From NCBI GenBank assembly GCA_947167765.1, contig CAMVJI010000003.1, positions 1 through 64,000 of the forward strand: a DNA stretch of 64,000 bases, written 5' to 3'. The number at the start of each line of letters is the position of its first letter. Positions within the stretch are counted from its first letter, which is position 1. Below the pieces are notes generated by a model. That model saw only the letters and a list, made by a program, of their open reading frames with translations. It was not told the origin of the DNA and did not search any database. Both the position numbers and the translations under genes were made by a program. Shown here piece by piece: positions 36,667 through 46,579 of this stretch. Origin of the DNA: an uncultured Butyrivibrio sp. (lineage in GTDB: Bacteria > Bacillota > Clostridia > Lachnospirales > Lachnospiraceae).

Positions 36667-38079
36667 TTAGGCAAATAGCCAGCTGGCGTCTATTTTACTC
36701 TTCTTATCCATTTGAGCTTTTAGTTTTGCCTTACTTAAATCTGGTAGTTCCTCCTCATCAGTAGGCTTTTCTGGTCCTGCCAGCCTTTCAACCAGGCTCC
36801 TGCTGTCGATTTTTCTTTTCTCTACGGTATTTGGATTTCTGAAGTTTAGCTGCTGCTCAAATTCGCAAAGGTCAAGGTTTTGGCAGTACTTTGGGACTTC
36901 TCCTCTTCTAAAGATTATATTTCTGCCAACCTCCATGGCTAGAATTTTACCAACAGGAATATTACAGCGCTCTGCTATTGATTTGGCAGTTTCAAGATCC
37001 GAGCCTCCAAGATAGATATATGTGTCGCAATTTCCTATGATGGTCCTGCCATCATTACCATAGGCTCTGGCAAGCTGCGATTCCGCCTGGATCATGATCA
37101 TTGTGGATATTCCTCTTGATCTGATGGATGCAATCATCCTGGGGAATTCGTCTATCCTGCAGTTTGTGGCGAAATCGTCAAGGATAAATCTCACTGGAAC
37201 AGGCAAACGGCAATCCTTGCACTCGTGATCTGCATACCAGCAGAGTTCATTCATGGCCTGGGTGAAGAACAGATTTGCCAGAGGGTCCATCGACCTGTCA
37301 GTATCGCTCACCACCACAAACAGAGCTGTTCTCTTCTGTCCGATGGACGGCAGGTCAATGTCGTCACTGCTTGTCATGTATGTGATCTCCTCAGAGCAAA
37401 AAGCTCTGAGCTTCGTTATAAGTGTGATCAAGATACTGTTAAATGTCCGGTCCGGCGCCACATTGGCGTCTTCAAACTGTTTCACTGCCCAGCTCTTTGG
37501 ATGCTTCTTGGCATAGTTTCTCATGAGTGTTGACAACAGCGAGTCATTAGACGAAAGGTCACAATCTCTTTTTCCAAGCTGAAGGAGTTTTTCTATATAC
37601 TCAAAATTCTGCTTTTCCTTGTCTAAAGCTTCAATACAGTATGAAATAAGCGATGAAAGAAGCAGTTCACTAGACTGGTCCCAGAAAGGATCATAGTGGG
37701 CTCCAGCCTCGTTATAGGCCAGCATATGAGCCATCTTGGTTATATCCTTGGGTTCTCTGATATATTGAAGGAAGTTGTAATGCGCTGAATTCATGGGATC
37801 TGTAAAATCCAGCTTTTTTACGATGTAGCCACGCTTTTCAAGATAGCGCTTGTATTTGTGATGAAGATTTCCTTTTGGGTCCGAAACTATATAGCTCCCT
37901 GTCGCCATCATGAGGTTTGGACTGACTATACTCCTGGTTTTCCCTGAACCAGAAGTCCCCACCACAAGCACGTTGTTGTTCTTTTGTGTCTTGATGCAGT
38001 CCATACTGTAGTAATTGTCATTTCCCAAGACCATATAGTTGTTATTTTCCATGCTCATCTCCTTTTCTCCTGGAATCAT
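36667..38079 (-). CDS. VirD4/TraG-like type IV coupling protein (orphan)
   Basis: Walker A VVGTSGSGKTRSIVSPNLM, YIVSDPKGNLHHKY, PVRFILDDFATNCRIDEFPRMIASIRSRGISTMIMIQ. Confidence 0.9.
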   Translation of the reverse strand: MIPGEKEMSMENNNYMVLGNDNYYSMDCIKTQKNNNVLVVGTSGSGKTRSIVSPNLMMATGSYIVSDPKGNLHHKYKRYLEKRGYIVKKLDFTDPMNSAHYNFLQYIREPKDITKMAHMLAYNEAGAHYDPFWDQSSELLLSSLISYCIEALDKEKQNFEYIEKLLQLGKRDCDLSSNDSLLSTLMRNYAKKHPKSWAVKQFEDANVAPDRTFNSILITLITKLRAFCSEEITYMTSSDDIDLPSIGQKRTALFVVVSDTDRSMDPLANLFFTQAMNELCWYADHECKDCRLPVPVRFILDDFATNCRIDEFPRMIASIRSRGISTMIMIQAESQLARAYGNDGRTIIGNCDTYIYLGGSDLETAKSIAERCNIPVGKILAMEVGRNIIFRRGEVPKYCQNLDLCEFEQQLNFRNPNTVEKRKIDSRSLVERLAGPEKPTDEEELPDLSKAKLKAQMDKKSKIDASWLFA

Positions 38080-38117
38080 CCAGGAATAAGCGAATCATGT
38101 GGTTGCTATTTGCCTGA

Positions 38118-38657
38118 TCATGCTGCCCCATGGGCAGCATGACCTCCTTTGTAGCTCTTTACCCGGATGCTCAGCGGGTGGCCCTTTTTAAACTTATCGA
38201 ATCTTACGGTGAAGGCGTACACACCATCTGTAAAGAGAAAGGTGTGGCTTCCGTCCTGTCTTTCAAAGATCCGCACATCAGCTCTGCACTGATGCATCAG
38301 TGGGAATTCAACGTTTCCCTCAACGTCCCTGGTTACCAGCGCCTTAACCTCCTCCATGACGCTGTCCCGGGTTCTTTTGTTGCAGGGCTCATCTCCTGTG
38401 ACAGTCTGACCCATGGCTTCCTTTTGGGCCCTGGCCTCCTCCTGAACTTCCTTTCTGATGGGAAGCTCGTTAAAGAAGAGCTTTAGCCTGTCAAGGCACA
38501 GGGATGAGGTCTGGGTTTCTTTAAAGAGCCCTGAAACCGTGGTAAGAAGTGCGTGTTCGTACTGGTAGGTCTTGGTAAGGGGATTGACGTAGAACTTATC
38601 AAGCCCCTTTCCGTTATCGAGCTTTACTTCTGTGTAGGTTTTGATGATCTTCTTCAT
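38118..38657 (-). CDS. Uncharacterised 179-aa protein
   Basis: ORF with AAGGAGGG RBS and a structured 5' region. Confidence 0.55.
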   Translation of the reverse strand: MKKIIKTYTEVKLDNGKGLDKFYVNPLTKTYQYEHALLTTVSGLFKETQTSSLCLDRLKLFFNELPIRKEVQEEARAQKEAMGQTVTGDEPCNKRTRDSVMEEVKALVTRDVEGNVEFPLMHQCRADVRIFERQDGSHTFLFTDGVYAFTVRFDKFKKGHPLSIRVKSYKGGHAAHGAA

Positions 38658-38690
38658 GTTTTACCCTCCTTAAAAGCATTCAGTTGTCAA

Positions 38691-38812
38691 GGTTCCTGTG
38701 TTCCATAAGACAGAAAACAGGTTGGACATAGTGGTAGCGGCACTATCCGCTCCATTTGTTCAACCTGTTATAAATTTCAATTTGTTATTCTGTTGTTTTT
38801 GTCTTATGAACC
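38691..38812 (-). ncRNA. Candidate structured 5' UTR / cis-regulatory RNA
   Basis: Nested inverted repeats 38700-38712/38800-38811, 38716-38729/38757-38769 and AGCGG/CCGCT near 38736-38750; upstream promoter TTGTAA-N16-TATAAT. Confidence 0.5.
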
Positions 38813-38863
38813 AATTATAGCTTTTGTGGAGAGTTTTACAATAAACCTACGGTTTAGTCTCCA

Positions 38864-39676
38864 TCACCAGGGATTGACCTGTTTGCCGGAGCTCCCTTCG
38901 CCGTCGCCGGAGCCGCTGCCGTCTACATCGCCGTTTCCGCCGCCTTCCTCATCGCCGCCGATAAAGTCGGAATACTTTTCTAATGTGCCCTGCTGGTCCT
39001 TGCGGTCCTCCATGGCATCTTTCTTTTTGCCTTCAAGTTCGCCCTGGACCTTCTTTTCTCTCTCGGAGGGACCGGAGCCGCCGCCAGAGCTAGAGTCGCT
39101 ATCATCAGATGAGCTGTTCTGCTCCTGCTGCCCGTTGGATCCGTTTTGATCAGGGTTCTGGAGCTTCTTGATCATCTCATCAATGTCTTCTTTAAGTTGC
39201 TGAGCCTCAGGGTCATGGCCCTTCTCCCCCTCTGCTTCTGCTGCGCACCCCTTTTCAGTCAGCACATCTCTTGCCTTGTACAGGATAAAAAGAGCTGTGT
39301 CTATCTTGTCCTGTGAATCCAGATGATAAAAGTCTATGGTGTCGCAAAGAGAAAGCGCCAGGTTAACCCTGATGTCGCACTCCTTAGCCTCTGGTGGATA
39401 CATCTCAAGGGCCTTGGTGTAATAGGATATGGCTGAGTTGTAGTCTCCAAGCTTGTAGGATGCATTTCCTAGATTGTAAAGTGGCACGTAGCTTTCCGGG
39501 AAGTTCATGGTCAAAAGAGATTTCTCTTTATCCACCTGATAATCCCCTTGTTCATAGGCACTTACAAAACTGTGGTTTATTATAAGGCGCCTTGCCATCA
39601 CCACTGTGACAACCAGCAAAAATAGTCCGCAAACCGCCGCAAATATTACTCTCAGAGGAATCTTTTTCATTATCAC
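38864..39676 (-). CDS. TPR-containing membrane protein of a Bat-like operon
   Basis: NLGNASYKLGDYNSAISYYTKALEMYP; next to vWA, DUF58 and MoxR genes. Confidence 0.75.
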   Translation of the reverse strand: MIMKKIPLRVIFAAVCGLFLLVVTVVMARRLIINHSFVSAYEQGDYQVDKEKSLLTMNFPESYVPLYNLGNASYKLGDYNSAISYYTKALEMYPPEAKECDIRVNLALSLCDTIDFYHLDSQDKIDTALFILYKARDVLTEKGCAAEAEGEKGHDPEAQQLKEDIDEMIKKLQNPDQNGSNGQQEQNSSSDDSDSSSGGGSGPSEREKKVQGELEGKKKDAMEDRKDQQGTLEKYSDFIGGDEEGGGNGDVDGSGSGDGEGSSGKQVNPW

Positions 39677-40680
39677 AGCCTCCCTCTTCTTACAAATAGC
39701 ACGATCTCAAACATCAACATAAAAATCAGCGGATACGCAAAGAAGAAATAGATATCTCTTTCTATCTCTGCACCGTTTCCTGATTCAATGATGGTCTTGC
39801 TGCTCTCTTTTATGATCTCAACAGCGCCGTCAAGGGCAGAACTTCCACTGTTCATGTTAAGGTACTGTAGCCCTAAGTCTTCGGCGATCTTATTAAGGTT
39901 CTCCTCATCGATCCTGGAGATGGCATCCTTGTGAGTACTATAGTCGTAGATATACCCATAGCCAAAATCCTCTTTCATCTTGCCGCCAGTTTCGCTTCCA
40001 TAGCCCAGGACCGCGCCAGCATCGATGTACTGGGCAAGCTCTGAGTAGTCCACAAGCTCTTTTCCATTGGTGATCTCACCATCGCTTATAAAGAACACAA
40101 TGGTCTTGCGGTTCTCTTTCCTTGCGGAAGAACGTAGCAGAGCGTCAATATCCTGATAGGGAATTGACAGGTCACTTCCCTTGGCATAGTCGCTGTCAGG
40201 AGATTTGAAAGTGTCAAACAGATCCTTGATATACTGCATATCCTGGGTAAAAGGCGACAAGACATGGGCAGTGTCATCAAAGGTCACAAGGCCAAAGTTG
40301 CTGCCTGCAAGCTCATTGATGATGGAATTTACATCCTTAATAACGCCGCTCATCCTCTCCCTTCTGCCATTGTAGTCCTGAGCCCACATGCTGATGGTAT
40401 TGTCCACGATAAATAAAACGTCCAGGTTCTTGGTGGCAAACTCATATTGAGTTTCAGGGATCACAGGGCGAAGACCGATCACCAGGATCAGAACGTAGAT
40501 AGCGCTCATTCTAAGAAGGGACGCTATCTTTTCTTTTGTATTAAATTTATTCCTGATAATAAGAAGTGCTGTAACGCCAAATAGTGCAGCTATAATAAGG
40601 AGCAGCACTCCAATTGGAAGTATAGGTTTAATGCTCATTTTTGTAATACCAATCCCGCAAGGCACCCTGCAACGAGGCAC
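39673..40680 (-). CDS. vWA-domain membrane protein (Bat-like)
   Basis: LDVLFIVDNTISMWAQDYNGRRERM, FFISDGEITNGKEL. Confidence 0.85.
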   Translation of the reverse strand: MPRCRVPCGIGITKMSIKPILPIGVLLLIIAALFGVTALLIIRNKFNTKEKIASLLRMSAIYVLILVIGLRPVIPETQYEFATKNLDVLFIVDNTISMWAQDYNGRRERMSGVIKDVNSIINELAGSNFGLVTFDDTAHVLSPFTQDMQYIKDLFDTFKSPDSDYAKGSDLSIPYQDIDALLRSSARKENRKTIVFFISDGEITNGKELVDYSELAQYIDAGAVLGYGSETGGKMKEDFGYGYIYDYSTHKDAISRIDEENLNKIAEDLGLQYLNMNSGSSALDGAVEIIKESSKTIIESGNGAEIERDIYFFFAYPLIFMLMFEIVLFVRRGRL

Positions 40681-41750
40681 CCCAGCATTATGATAAATGG
40701 AACCCTTGGAAGGTCAATTGTCTGTCTTGTCATAACAACCTTAACAAGCATGGCCTCCTGCTTCTGGATATCCTTGACGATCTCTTCAACAGTCTGGGAC
40801 CTGGTCCTTATGTAGAACTTGCCCCCTGTTGTCTCAACTGCCTCCTTAAATCCGGCAAGGCAGGATGAATAGTCGTACTCCTCCGGCAGATAGAACTTCT
40901 CCTCCGATGGGAAGATGCCAAAGACAGTAACCTTGTTTTTCTTGCAGAAATTAGCTGCTTCCTTTAAGTTGAGCACCTCTCTGACAAAGGAGTTGTTCTC
41001 ATTGTCAGTACTCATGATGATAACCCTTGTCCTCTCGGAATTACCAAGGTACGGAAAAGAGTAAAGGGCTGTGCCAAGGCCTTCTCCGATAAGGGAAGAT
41101 CCTCTGTACCAGTTCTCATACAGAGTTCCTGCCTCGAAGTAGTCAAGCTTATCCTGAAGCTCAGCGTACCTTGCATACTTGTCATCAGGCATGTATGTAT
41201 AGCTGTCATAGACAGTGTAGTACTCCTCAAAGTACTCTTTTTGCATGGCAAAATAACCATCCAGCTCATCAAGTCTGTCTAAGATGTAATCGTAGTCATC
41301 GGTCAGAGGTACATAGGTAACAGATGAGGTGTTAAAGATATTTATTCCAAACCTGTCTCCGTCAAGACCCGCCACAACGCCCTTGTAGTAGTCAACGATC
41401 TCTGCGTTGAGGTCGTAGAGCGAGTAGGAAACGTCAAGGCACAGTATGATATCTCTTTTCTTGACGCCGCTTACCACATCGTCGGTCTTATATGGCCTTG
41501 CAGCCAGGAAAAGAGCTGCCACAGACGCTAGGACCATTCCTGCCATAAAAATGGAAAGCAGGATCCTGTACCTGGTGTTTAAAGACCTATACAGCTTGGA
41601 ATTCCTGATCCTTGCAGTGTTAGCTGCCTTAAGTCCTCCCTCAAAGCTCTCTATTCTCTTCTTATGAACTAAATAGATTATCAAAAGAGCTGCCAACAAA
41701 GCGCATACACCTGCGATGACAACCTCTTTATACATCAGCATCAGCTCCAT
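40635..41750 (-). CDS. vWA-domain membrane protein (Bat-like)
   Basis: DIILCLDVSYSLYDLN MIDAS-type motif; N- and C-terminal TM segments. Confidence 0.8.
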   Translation of the reverse strand: MELMLMYKEVVIAGVCALLAALLIIYLVHKKRIESFEGGLKAANTARIRNSKLYRSLNTRYRILLSIFMAGMVLASVAALFLAARPYKTDDVVSGVKKRDIILCLDVSYSLYDLNAEIVDYYKGVVAGLDGDRFGINIFNTSSVTYVPLTDDYDYILDRLDELDGYFAMQKEYFEEYYTVYDSYTYMPDDKYARYAELQDKLDYFEAGTLYENWYRGSSLIGEGLGTALYSFPYLGNSERTRVIIMSTDNENNSFVREVLNLKEAANFCKKNKVTVFGIFPSEEKFYLPEEYDYSSCLAGFKEAVETTGGKFYIRTRSQTVEEIVKDIQKQEAMLVKVVMTRQTIDLPRVPFIIMLGCLVAGCLAGLVLQK

Positions 41751-42253
41751 GAATTGATCACTCCCATTGCCACTCTGCAGGAAGCGGCAAAATCTTTATT
41801 TTCAGCCTTATCATCCTCGGCAAACTCAGGAACGTAGTACTCTTCCATAAGTTCGTCAAGCTTTCTTATACCCAGGGCCTTAACTTCCTTGACCGTAAAA
41901 GACTCAACATTTATGCCAGTTACCTCATGGACAAAGCTTCTGATGATACCGCTCAGCTTCTGGTATCCATCTCTCTTTGTCAGGTTCCCTGACAGATACC
42001 CATTAAGCAGCGCTGAAACCCTTCCGATATAATCCTTTTTCATCCTGGCAAGGTTTTCGGGGGTAAGGTGTATCTTGTGATATCTAGGCCGTTTAGCTGT
42101 AGCTTTTTCCCGGAGGTCCAAAAGTTTTTTTACCACATACACAAGGATCACTGCCGCGATGATGCCAAGGACGATGGTCGATAAAGTCACGATCCAGCTG
42201 TATTCAAATGGCGCCTGAAGTTTAACCGTAGTAACCATTTCTATACCTTTCAA
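41741..42253 (-). CDS. Uncharacterised membrane protein of the Bat/MoxR operon
   Basis: One N-terminal TM; position in operon. Confidence 0.65.
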   Translation of the reverse strand: MKGIEMVTTVKLQAPFEYSWIVTLSTIVLGIIAAVILVYVVKKLLDLREKATAKRPRYHKIHLTPENLARMKKDYIGRVSALLNGYLSGNLTKRDGYQKLSGIIRSFVHEVTGINVESFTVKEVKALGIRKLDELMEEYYVPEFAEDDKAENKDFAASCRVAMGVINSWS

Positions 42254-43103
42254 GGAGCGCGATCACGCTCTCAATAATATCTTCCTGTTTGGAGATTGTT
42301 GTCATGGCTGCCCGTAGCTGTTTGCAGGTATGGGACACACCATCTATTATCTCCTGTCTCTGTCTTACCTCTTCCTCGTGGAGGGCCTTTGAGTGGGATA
42401 AAAAGAATCTCTCGTAGACCTTAAGGTCACTGTCAAAGACCTGGTCACCAGTAAGAAAGGCGTCTTCAATGTTTATGATCATGAGGTCATTATTGTCAGT
42501 GATGCTCCTGACTATGCCTGGATCAAGTTCGCTAAGTCCTTCTATGTCAGTGAGGATAAAAATGATCATCCTCTTATGGACTGTGTTAAGGACTTCTTTT
42601 ATGGTGTCTGTCAGGGAAACAGTGCTGTCAGAGTCCACACTCTTTTCATAGTCATAAAGAAGGCTCTCAAGGTGGTCCGTTCCTGATTTGAAAATACTGG
42701 TGGTAGCGTGGGTGTTTCCAGAATAGGACAGGGCAAAATCAGCGCCGTTCCTGCCAACAATATAGGCAAGGGTTCCAAAGGTCATCATCATAAGCTCTGC
42801 CTTGCTCTCACCAGAAGTGGTGTCTCCAAGCATCTTAAGGCCTCTGTCGCAGATGAACATAACGTTGTGCCTTCTGTCTGTCATATACCTGCGCACAAGA
42901 ATAGAACCCATGCGGGATGAACTCTTCCAGTCGATGTCATGGACATCATCACCATAGGTATATTCCTTAAGATCATCAAACTCCATGCTGCGGCCTCTGT
43001 GAACAGAGTGGAAATCACCGTCTAAGATATTTGACGTCTTTCTCTTTGTATAAAGAGCTACTGCCCTTCTTATTTTTGACAGATACTCGTAATCGATCTT
43101 CAT
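42222..43103 (-). CDS. DUF58 domain protein
   Basis: GRSMEFDDLKEYTYGDDVHDIDWKSSSRMGSILVRRY. Confidence 0.9.
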   Translation of the reverse strand: MKIDYEYLSKIRRAVALYTKRKTSNILDGDFHSVHRGRSMEFDDLKEYTYGDDVHDIDWKSSSRMGSILVRRYMTDRRHNVMFICDRGLKMLGDTTSGESKAELMMMTFGTLAYIVGRNGADFALSYSGNTHATTSIFKSGTDHLESLLYDYEKSVDSDSTVSLTDTIKEVLNTVHKRMIIFILTDIEGLSELDPGIVRSITDNNDLMIINIEDAFLTGDQVFDSDLKVYERFFLSHSKALHEEEVRQRQEIIDGVSHTCKQLRAAMTTISKQEDIIESVIALLERYRNGYYG

Positions 43104-44107
43104 TATGGTGCCTTCACAGAATTAACAAGGGCGTCTATAACTGCCTCTACAGGCACGTTGTCAGCTACTGCCAGATAGTTAAGACCTATACGGTGGCGAA
43201 GTACCTGGTGGCTTACCTGCTTGACATCCTCAGGAGTTACATAGGTTCTGCCCTGGATAAGGGCTGCTGCCTTGGCCATCTTAAGAAAGGCAATAGAAGC
43301 TCTGGGGCTTGCTCCGATCCTGATGTACTTGGCAAGTTCCATTCCCTGTATCTGACTAGCTCTTCTTGATGCCACAACTATGCTTGAAATATACCACTTG
43401 ATAGCGTCGTCAACATAGACTCTCTCTGCAATATCCTGAAGCCTGTCAACATCTTTGATGGTAAGCACTGGAGGATCAACCTTTGAAATTGCTCCGGACT
43501 CGATCCTGTTTAAGATCTCTACTTCATCCCCAGCTGTTGGATAGGTGATGACTTCCTTGATAAGGAATCTGTCAGTCTGCGCCTCTGAAAGAGGGTATGT
43601 TCCCTCCTGCTCAATTGGGTTTTGAGTTGCGATAACGATGAAGATATCCTCAGGCATGTGATAGCTCTTTCCTCCGATAGTTACCTGCTTCTCCTGCATG
43701 GCTTCCAGCATGGCTGACTGAGTCTTGGCACTGGACCTGTTGACCTCATCAAGAAGAACGAAGTTTGCAAAGACAGGGCCAAGGATATTCTCAAACTTAC
43801 CTGTGGCCTGGTTGTAGATCTGGGTTCCAATGATATCTCCAGGGAGAAGATCCGGAGTACACTGGATCCTTGCAAACTTGCCATCAACAGCATCAGAAAT
43901 AGCCTTGGCTGCTGTAGTCTTGGCAAGACCAGGAACTGACTCAATAAGGATGTGGCCATCTGCTACTATTGCTCCTACCAGTGAGAGCTTAAGCTGAGAC
44001 TGACCAACTACCTTGTTCTCGAAATAGTCAGAGAGCTTTTTTAAAACCTCCTGGGAGTAGTTAAACTCCTCTTCGGTGATGTTATTATTAGCACTTGTTA
44101 CTTCCAT
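43103..44107 (-). CDS. MoxR-family AAA+ ATPase
   Basis: ILIESVPGLAKTTAAKAISDAVDGKFARIQCTPDLLPGDIIG; FIVIATQNPIEQEGTYPLSEAQTDRF. Confidence 0.95.
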   Translation of the reverse strand: MEVTSANNNITEEEFNYSQEVLKKLSDYFENKVVGQSQLKLSLVGAIVADGHILIESVPGLAKTTAAKAISDAVDGKFARIQCTPDLLPGDIIGTQIYNQATGKFENILGPVFANFVLLDEVNRSSAKTQSAMLEAMQEKQVTIGGKSYHMPEDIFIVIATQNPIEQEGTYPLSEAQTDRFLIKEVITYPTAGDEVEILNRIESGAISKVDPPVLTIKDVDRLQDIAERVYVDDAIKWYISSIVVASRRASQIQGMELAKYIRIGASPRASIAFLKMAKAAALIQGRTYVTPEDVKQVSHQVLRHRIGLNYLAVADNVPVEAVIDALVNSVKAP

Positions 44108-44186
44108 AATATTTCTCCATTTTTTTAGAGTCTTTTAAAAACGGCAGGAGTCAGATGATCTGCCGACTCCTACCATTTCATTGGTT

Positions 44187-45050
44187 TTATCTGATTATGG
44201 TTGCCAGGTTTCTCATGATACCTGCAGCAATGTCAGGCTTGTTCATGGAGTAAACGTGGATGTGGCTTACGCCGTTACTGATAAGGTCAATGATCTGGTC
44301 GCTGGCGTAGATAATGCCTGCTTCCTTCATCTTTTCAGGATCGTCAGCAAAACGGTCCACCATGATCTTCATCTTCTGAGGAATGGTAGATCCTGAAAGT
44401 GCTACGCTCCTTGAAACCTGCTTGGCATTGGTTATTGGCATGATACCTGGAAGAACAGGAACTTCGATGCCCTTTTCTCTTATCCTGTACAGGAACTGAT
44501 AGAGAGTAGAGTTGTCAAAAAACATCTGGGTTGTAAGGAAATCGCATCCTGCATCAACCTTCTCTTTTAAATGCTCAATATCCTCAGACTGACGGGCACA
44601 CTCAACGTGGCCTTCTGGGTAACATGCTCCGCCGATGCAGAAGTTCTCATCAATTGACTTGATATCCCTGATAAGCTCTGTGGCGTGGTCGTAGTCGTAG
44701 CATATGCGGCCCTCTTTAGGAATATCGCCGCGAAGGGCCATGATGTTTTCAATGCCCCTCTCCTTGTACTCAGAGATCATGGCCTTTACTGTATCCTTGG
44801 TGGAGGATACACAGGTTAAGTGTGATAAAACAGTTACGCCATACTTGTCCTGAAGGTCTGATGAAATTGCTGCTGTGTTCTTGCTGGTTCCGCCGCCTGC
44901 GCCATAGGTTACGCTCATGAAATCAGGTTTAAGAGCTGCTATCTCAGCTGCTGCCTGCTCAACTGCAGCATATCCGGCGTCAGTCTTTGGAGGAAATACC
45001 TCAAAGGACAGGGTTACTTCTTTATTCTTAAAAATATCTGTAATCTTCAT
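44187..45050 (-). CDS. metF: Methylenetetrahydrofolate reductase
   Basis: EVTLSFEVFPPKTDAGYAAVEQ; FMSVTYGAGGGT. Confidence 0.93.
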   Translation of the reverse strand: MKITDIFKNKEVTLSFEVFPPKTDAGYAAVEQAAAEIAALKPDFMSVTYGAGGGTSKNTAAISSDLQDKYGVTVLSHLTCVSSTKDTVKAMISEYKERGIENIMALRGDIPKEGRICYDYDHATELIRDIKSIDENFCIGGACYPEGHVECARQSEDIEHLKEKVDAGCDFLTTQMFFDNSTLYQFLYRIREKGIEVPVLPGIMPITNAKQVSRSVALSGSTIPQKMKIMVDRFADDPEKMKEAGIIYASDQIIDLISNGVSHIHVYSMNKPDIAAGIMRNLATIIR

Positions 45051-45065
45051 GCTGTCTCCTAAATC

Positions 45066-46499
45066 TTATACGGTTATCTCTGCTGACATTCCAAGGTCTT
45101 CCTTGTTGGCATCAAGGATAGGCTTAACTACCTCTGAAAGGAACTTCTCTACCTGGTGAGCTGAACATCCAACGTACTTTTTAGGATCCATAGATGCCTT
45201 GAGTTCCTCAAGGGTAAGTGGAAATGCAGGGTCCTCTGCAATAAGCTCAAGAAGGTTGTTGTCCTTACCTTCTACCTTAACAGTCTTGCCAGCTTCCATT
45301 GAAAGCTCTCTTATCTTTTCATGGAGCTCCTGTCTGTCGCCACCTGCCTTAACTGCATCCATCATGATGTTCTCAGTTGCCATGAATGGAAGTTCTGCAA
45401 GCATATGCTTTTCAATAACCTTAGGATAAACAACAAGACCATCTACTACGTTGAGACAAAGGTCTAAAACGCCGTCTGTAGCAAGGAATCCCTCAGGGAT
45501 TGAAAGACGCTTATTAGCTGAATCATCAAGAGTTCTCTCAAACCACTGGGAAACCTCTGTGATAGCAGGGTTAAGTGTATCAATGATGACATATCTTGAA
45601 AGTGAGCAAATTCTTTCACTTCTCATAGGATTTCTCTTGTAAGCCATGGCTGATGAACCGATCTGGCTCTTTTCAAATGGCTCCTCTACCTCTTTGAGGT
45701 GCTGAAGAAGTCTGATATCCTGAGCCATCTTGGTTGCTGATGAGCAGATACCTGCAAGGACGTTGATAACCTTCATGTCCACCTTGCGGCTGTAGGTCTG
45801 GCCTGAAACTGCCATGCATCCCTTAAAGCCCATCTTTTCTGCAAGCATAGGATCAAGCTTGTCAACCTTAGATAGGTCACCGTCAAAGAGCTCAAGGAAA
45901 GAAGCCTGCGTTCCTGTTGTTCCCTTGGATCCAAGAAGCTTCATGTTATCAAGAACATAATCAAGGTCCTCAAGATCCATGGTAAAGTCCTGAAGCCACA
46001 GACACGCTCTTTTTCCTACTGTTGTAGGCTGAGCAGGCTGGAAATGTGTAAATCCAAGAGTTGGCTGATCCTTGTACTCTCCAGCAAATTTAGAAAGAGA
46101 AGCGATAACATTGATGAGTTTTTTACGAACAAGCTTAAGAGCCTCTGTCATCACGATGATATCTGTATTGTCACCCACATAGCAGCTCGTTGCACCAAGA
46201 TGGATGATTCCCTTAGCCTTAGGGCACTGTGTTCCATAAGCGTACACATGGCTCATTACATCGTGGCGAACTTCCTTCTCCCTGGCCTTGGCAACATCGT
46301 AGTTAATGTCATCCTTGTGGGCCTTGAGCTCTTCGATCTGCTCATCTGTGATAGGAAGTCCCAGTTCCTGCTCTATCTCTGCAAGGGCGATCCAAAGTCT
46401 CCTCCAGGTTCTGAATTTCATGTCAGGTGAAAAGATATACTGCATCTCCTTACTTGCATATCTCTCTGACAATGGGCTTACATAGCGGTCTGTACTCAT
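45066..46499 (-). CDS. purB: Adenylosuccinate lyase
   Basis: [22 protein letters not shown] signature. Confidence 0.95.
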   Translation of the reverse strand: MSTDRYVSPLSERYASKEMQYIFSPDMKFRTWRRLWIALAEIEQELGLPITDEQIEELKAHKDDINYDVAKAREKEVRHDVMSHVYAYGTQCPKAKGIIHLGATSCYVGDNTDIIVMTEALKLVRKKLINVIASLSKFAGEYKDQPTLGFTHFQPAQPTTVGKRACLWLQDFTMDLEDLDYVLDNMKLLGSKGTTGTQASFLELFDGDLSKVDKLDPMLAEKMGFKGCMAVSGQTYSRKVDMKVINVLAGICSSATKMAQDIRLLQHLKEVEEPFEKSQIGSSAMAYKRNPMRSERICSLSRYVIIDTLNPAITEVSQWFERTLDDSANKRLSIPEGFLATDGVLDLCLNVVDGLVVYPKVIEKHMLAELPFMATENIMMDAVKAGGDRQELHEKIRELSMEAGKTVKVEGKDNNLLELIAEDPAFPLTLEELKASMDPKKYVGCSAHQVEKFLSEVVKPILDANKEDLGMSAEITV

Positions 46500-46579
46500 T
46501 TTTTCATACTCTCCTCTTTTTTTGAATAATATTATAAATGAATGATATACGGATTGCTACGCCAAAAAAGCTTTCGCGA

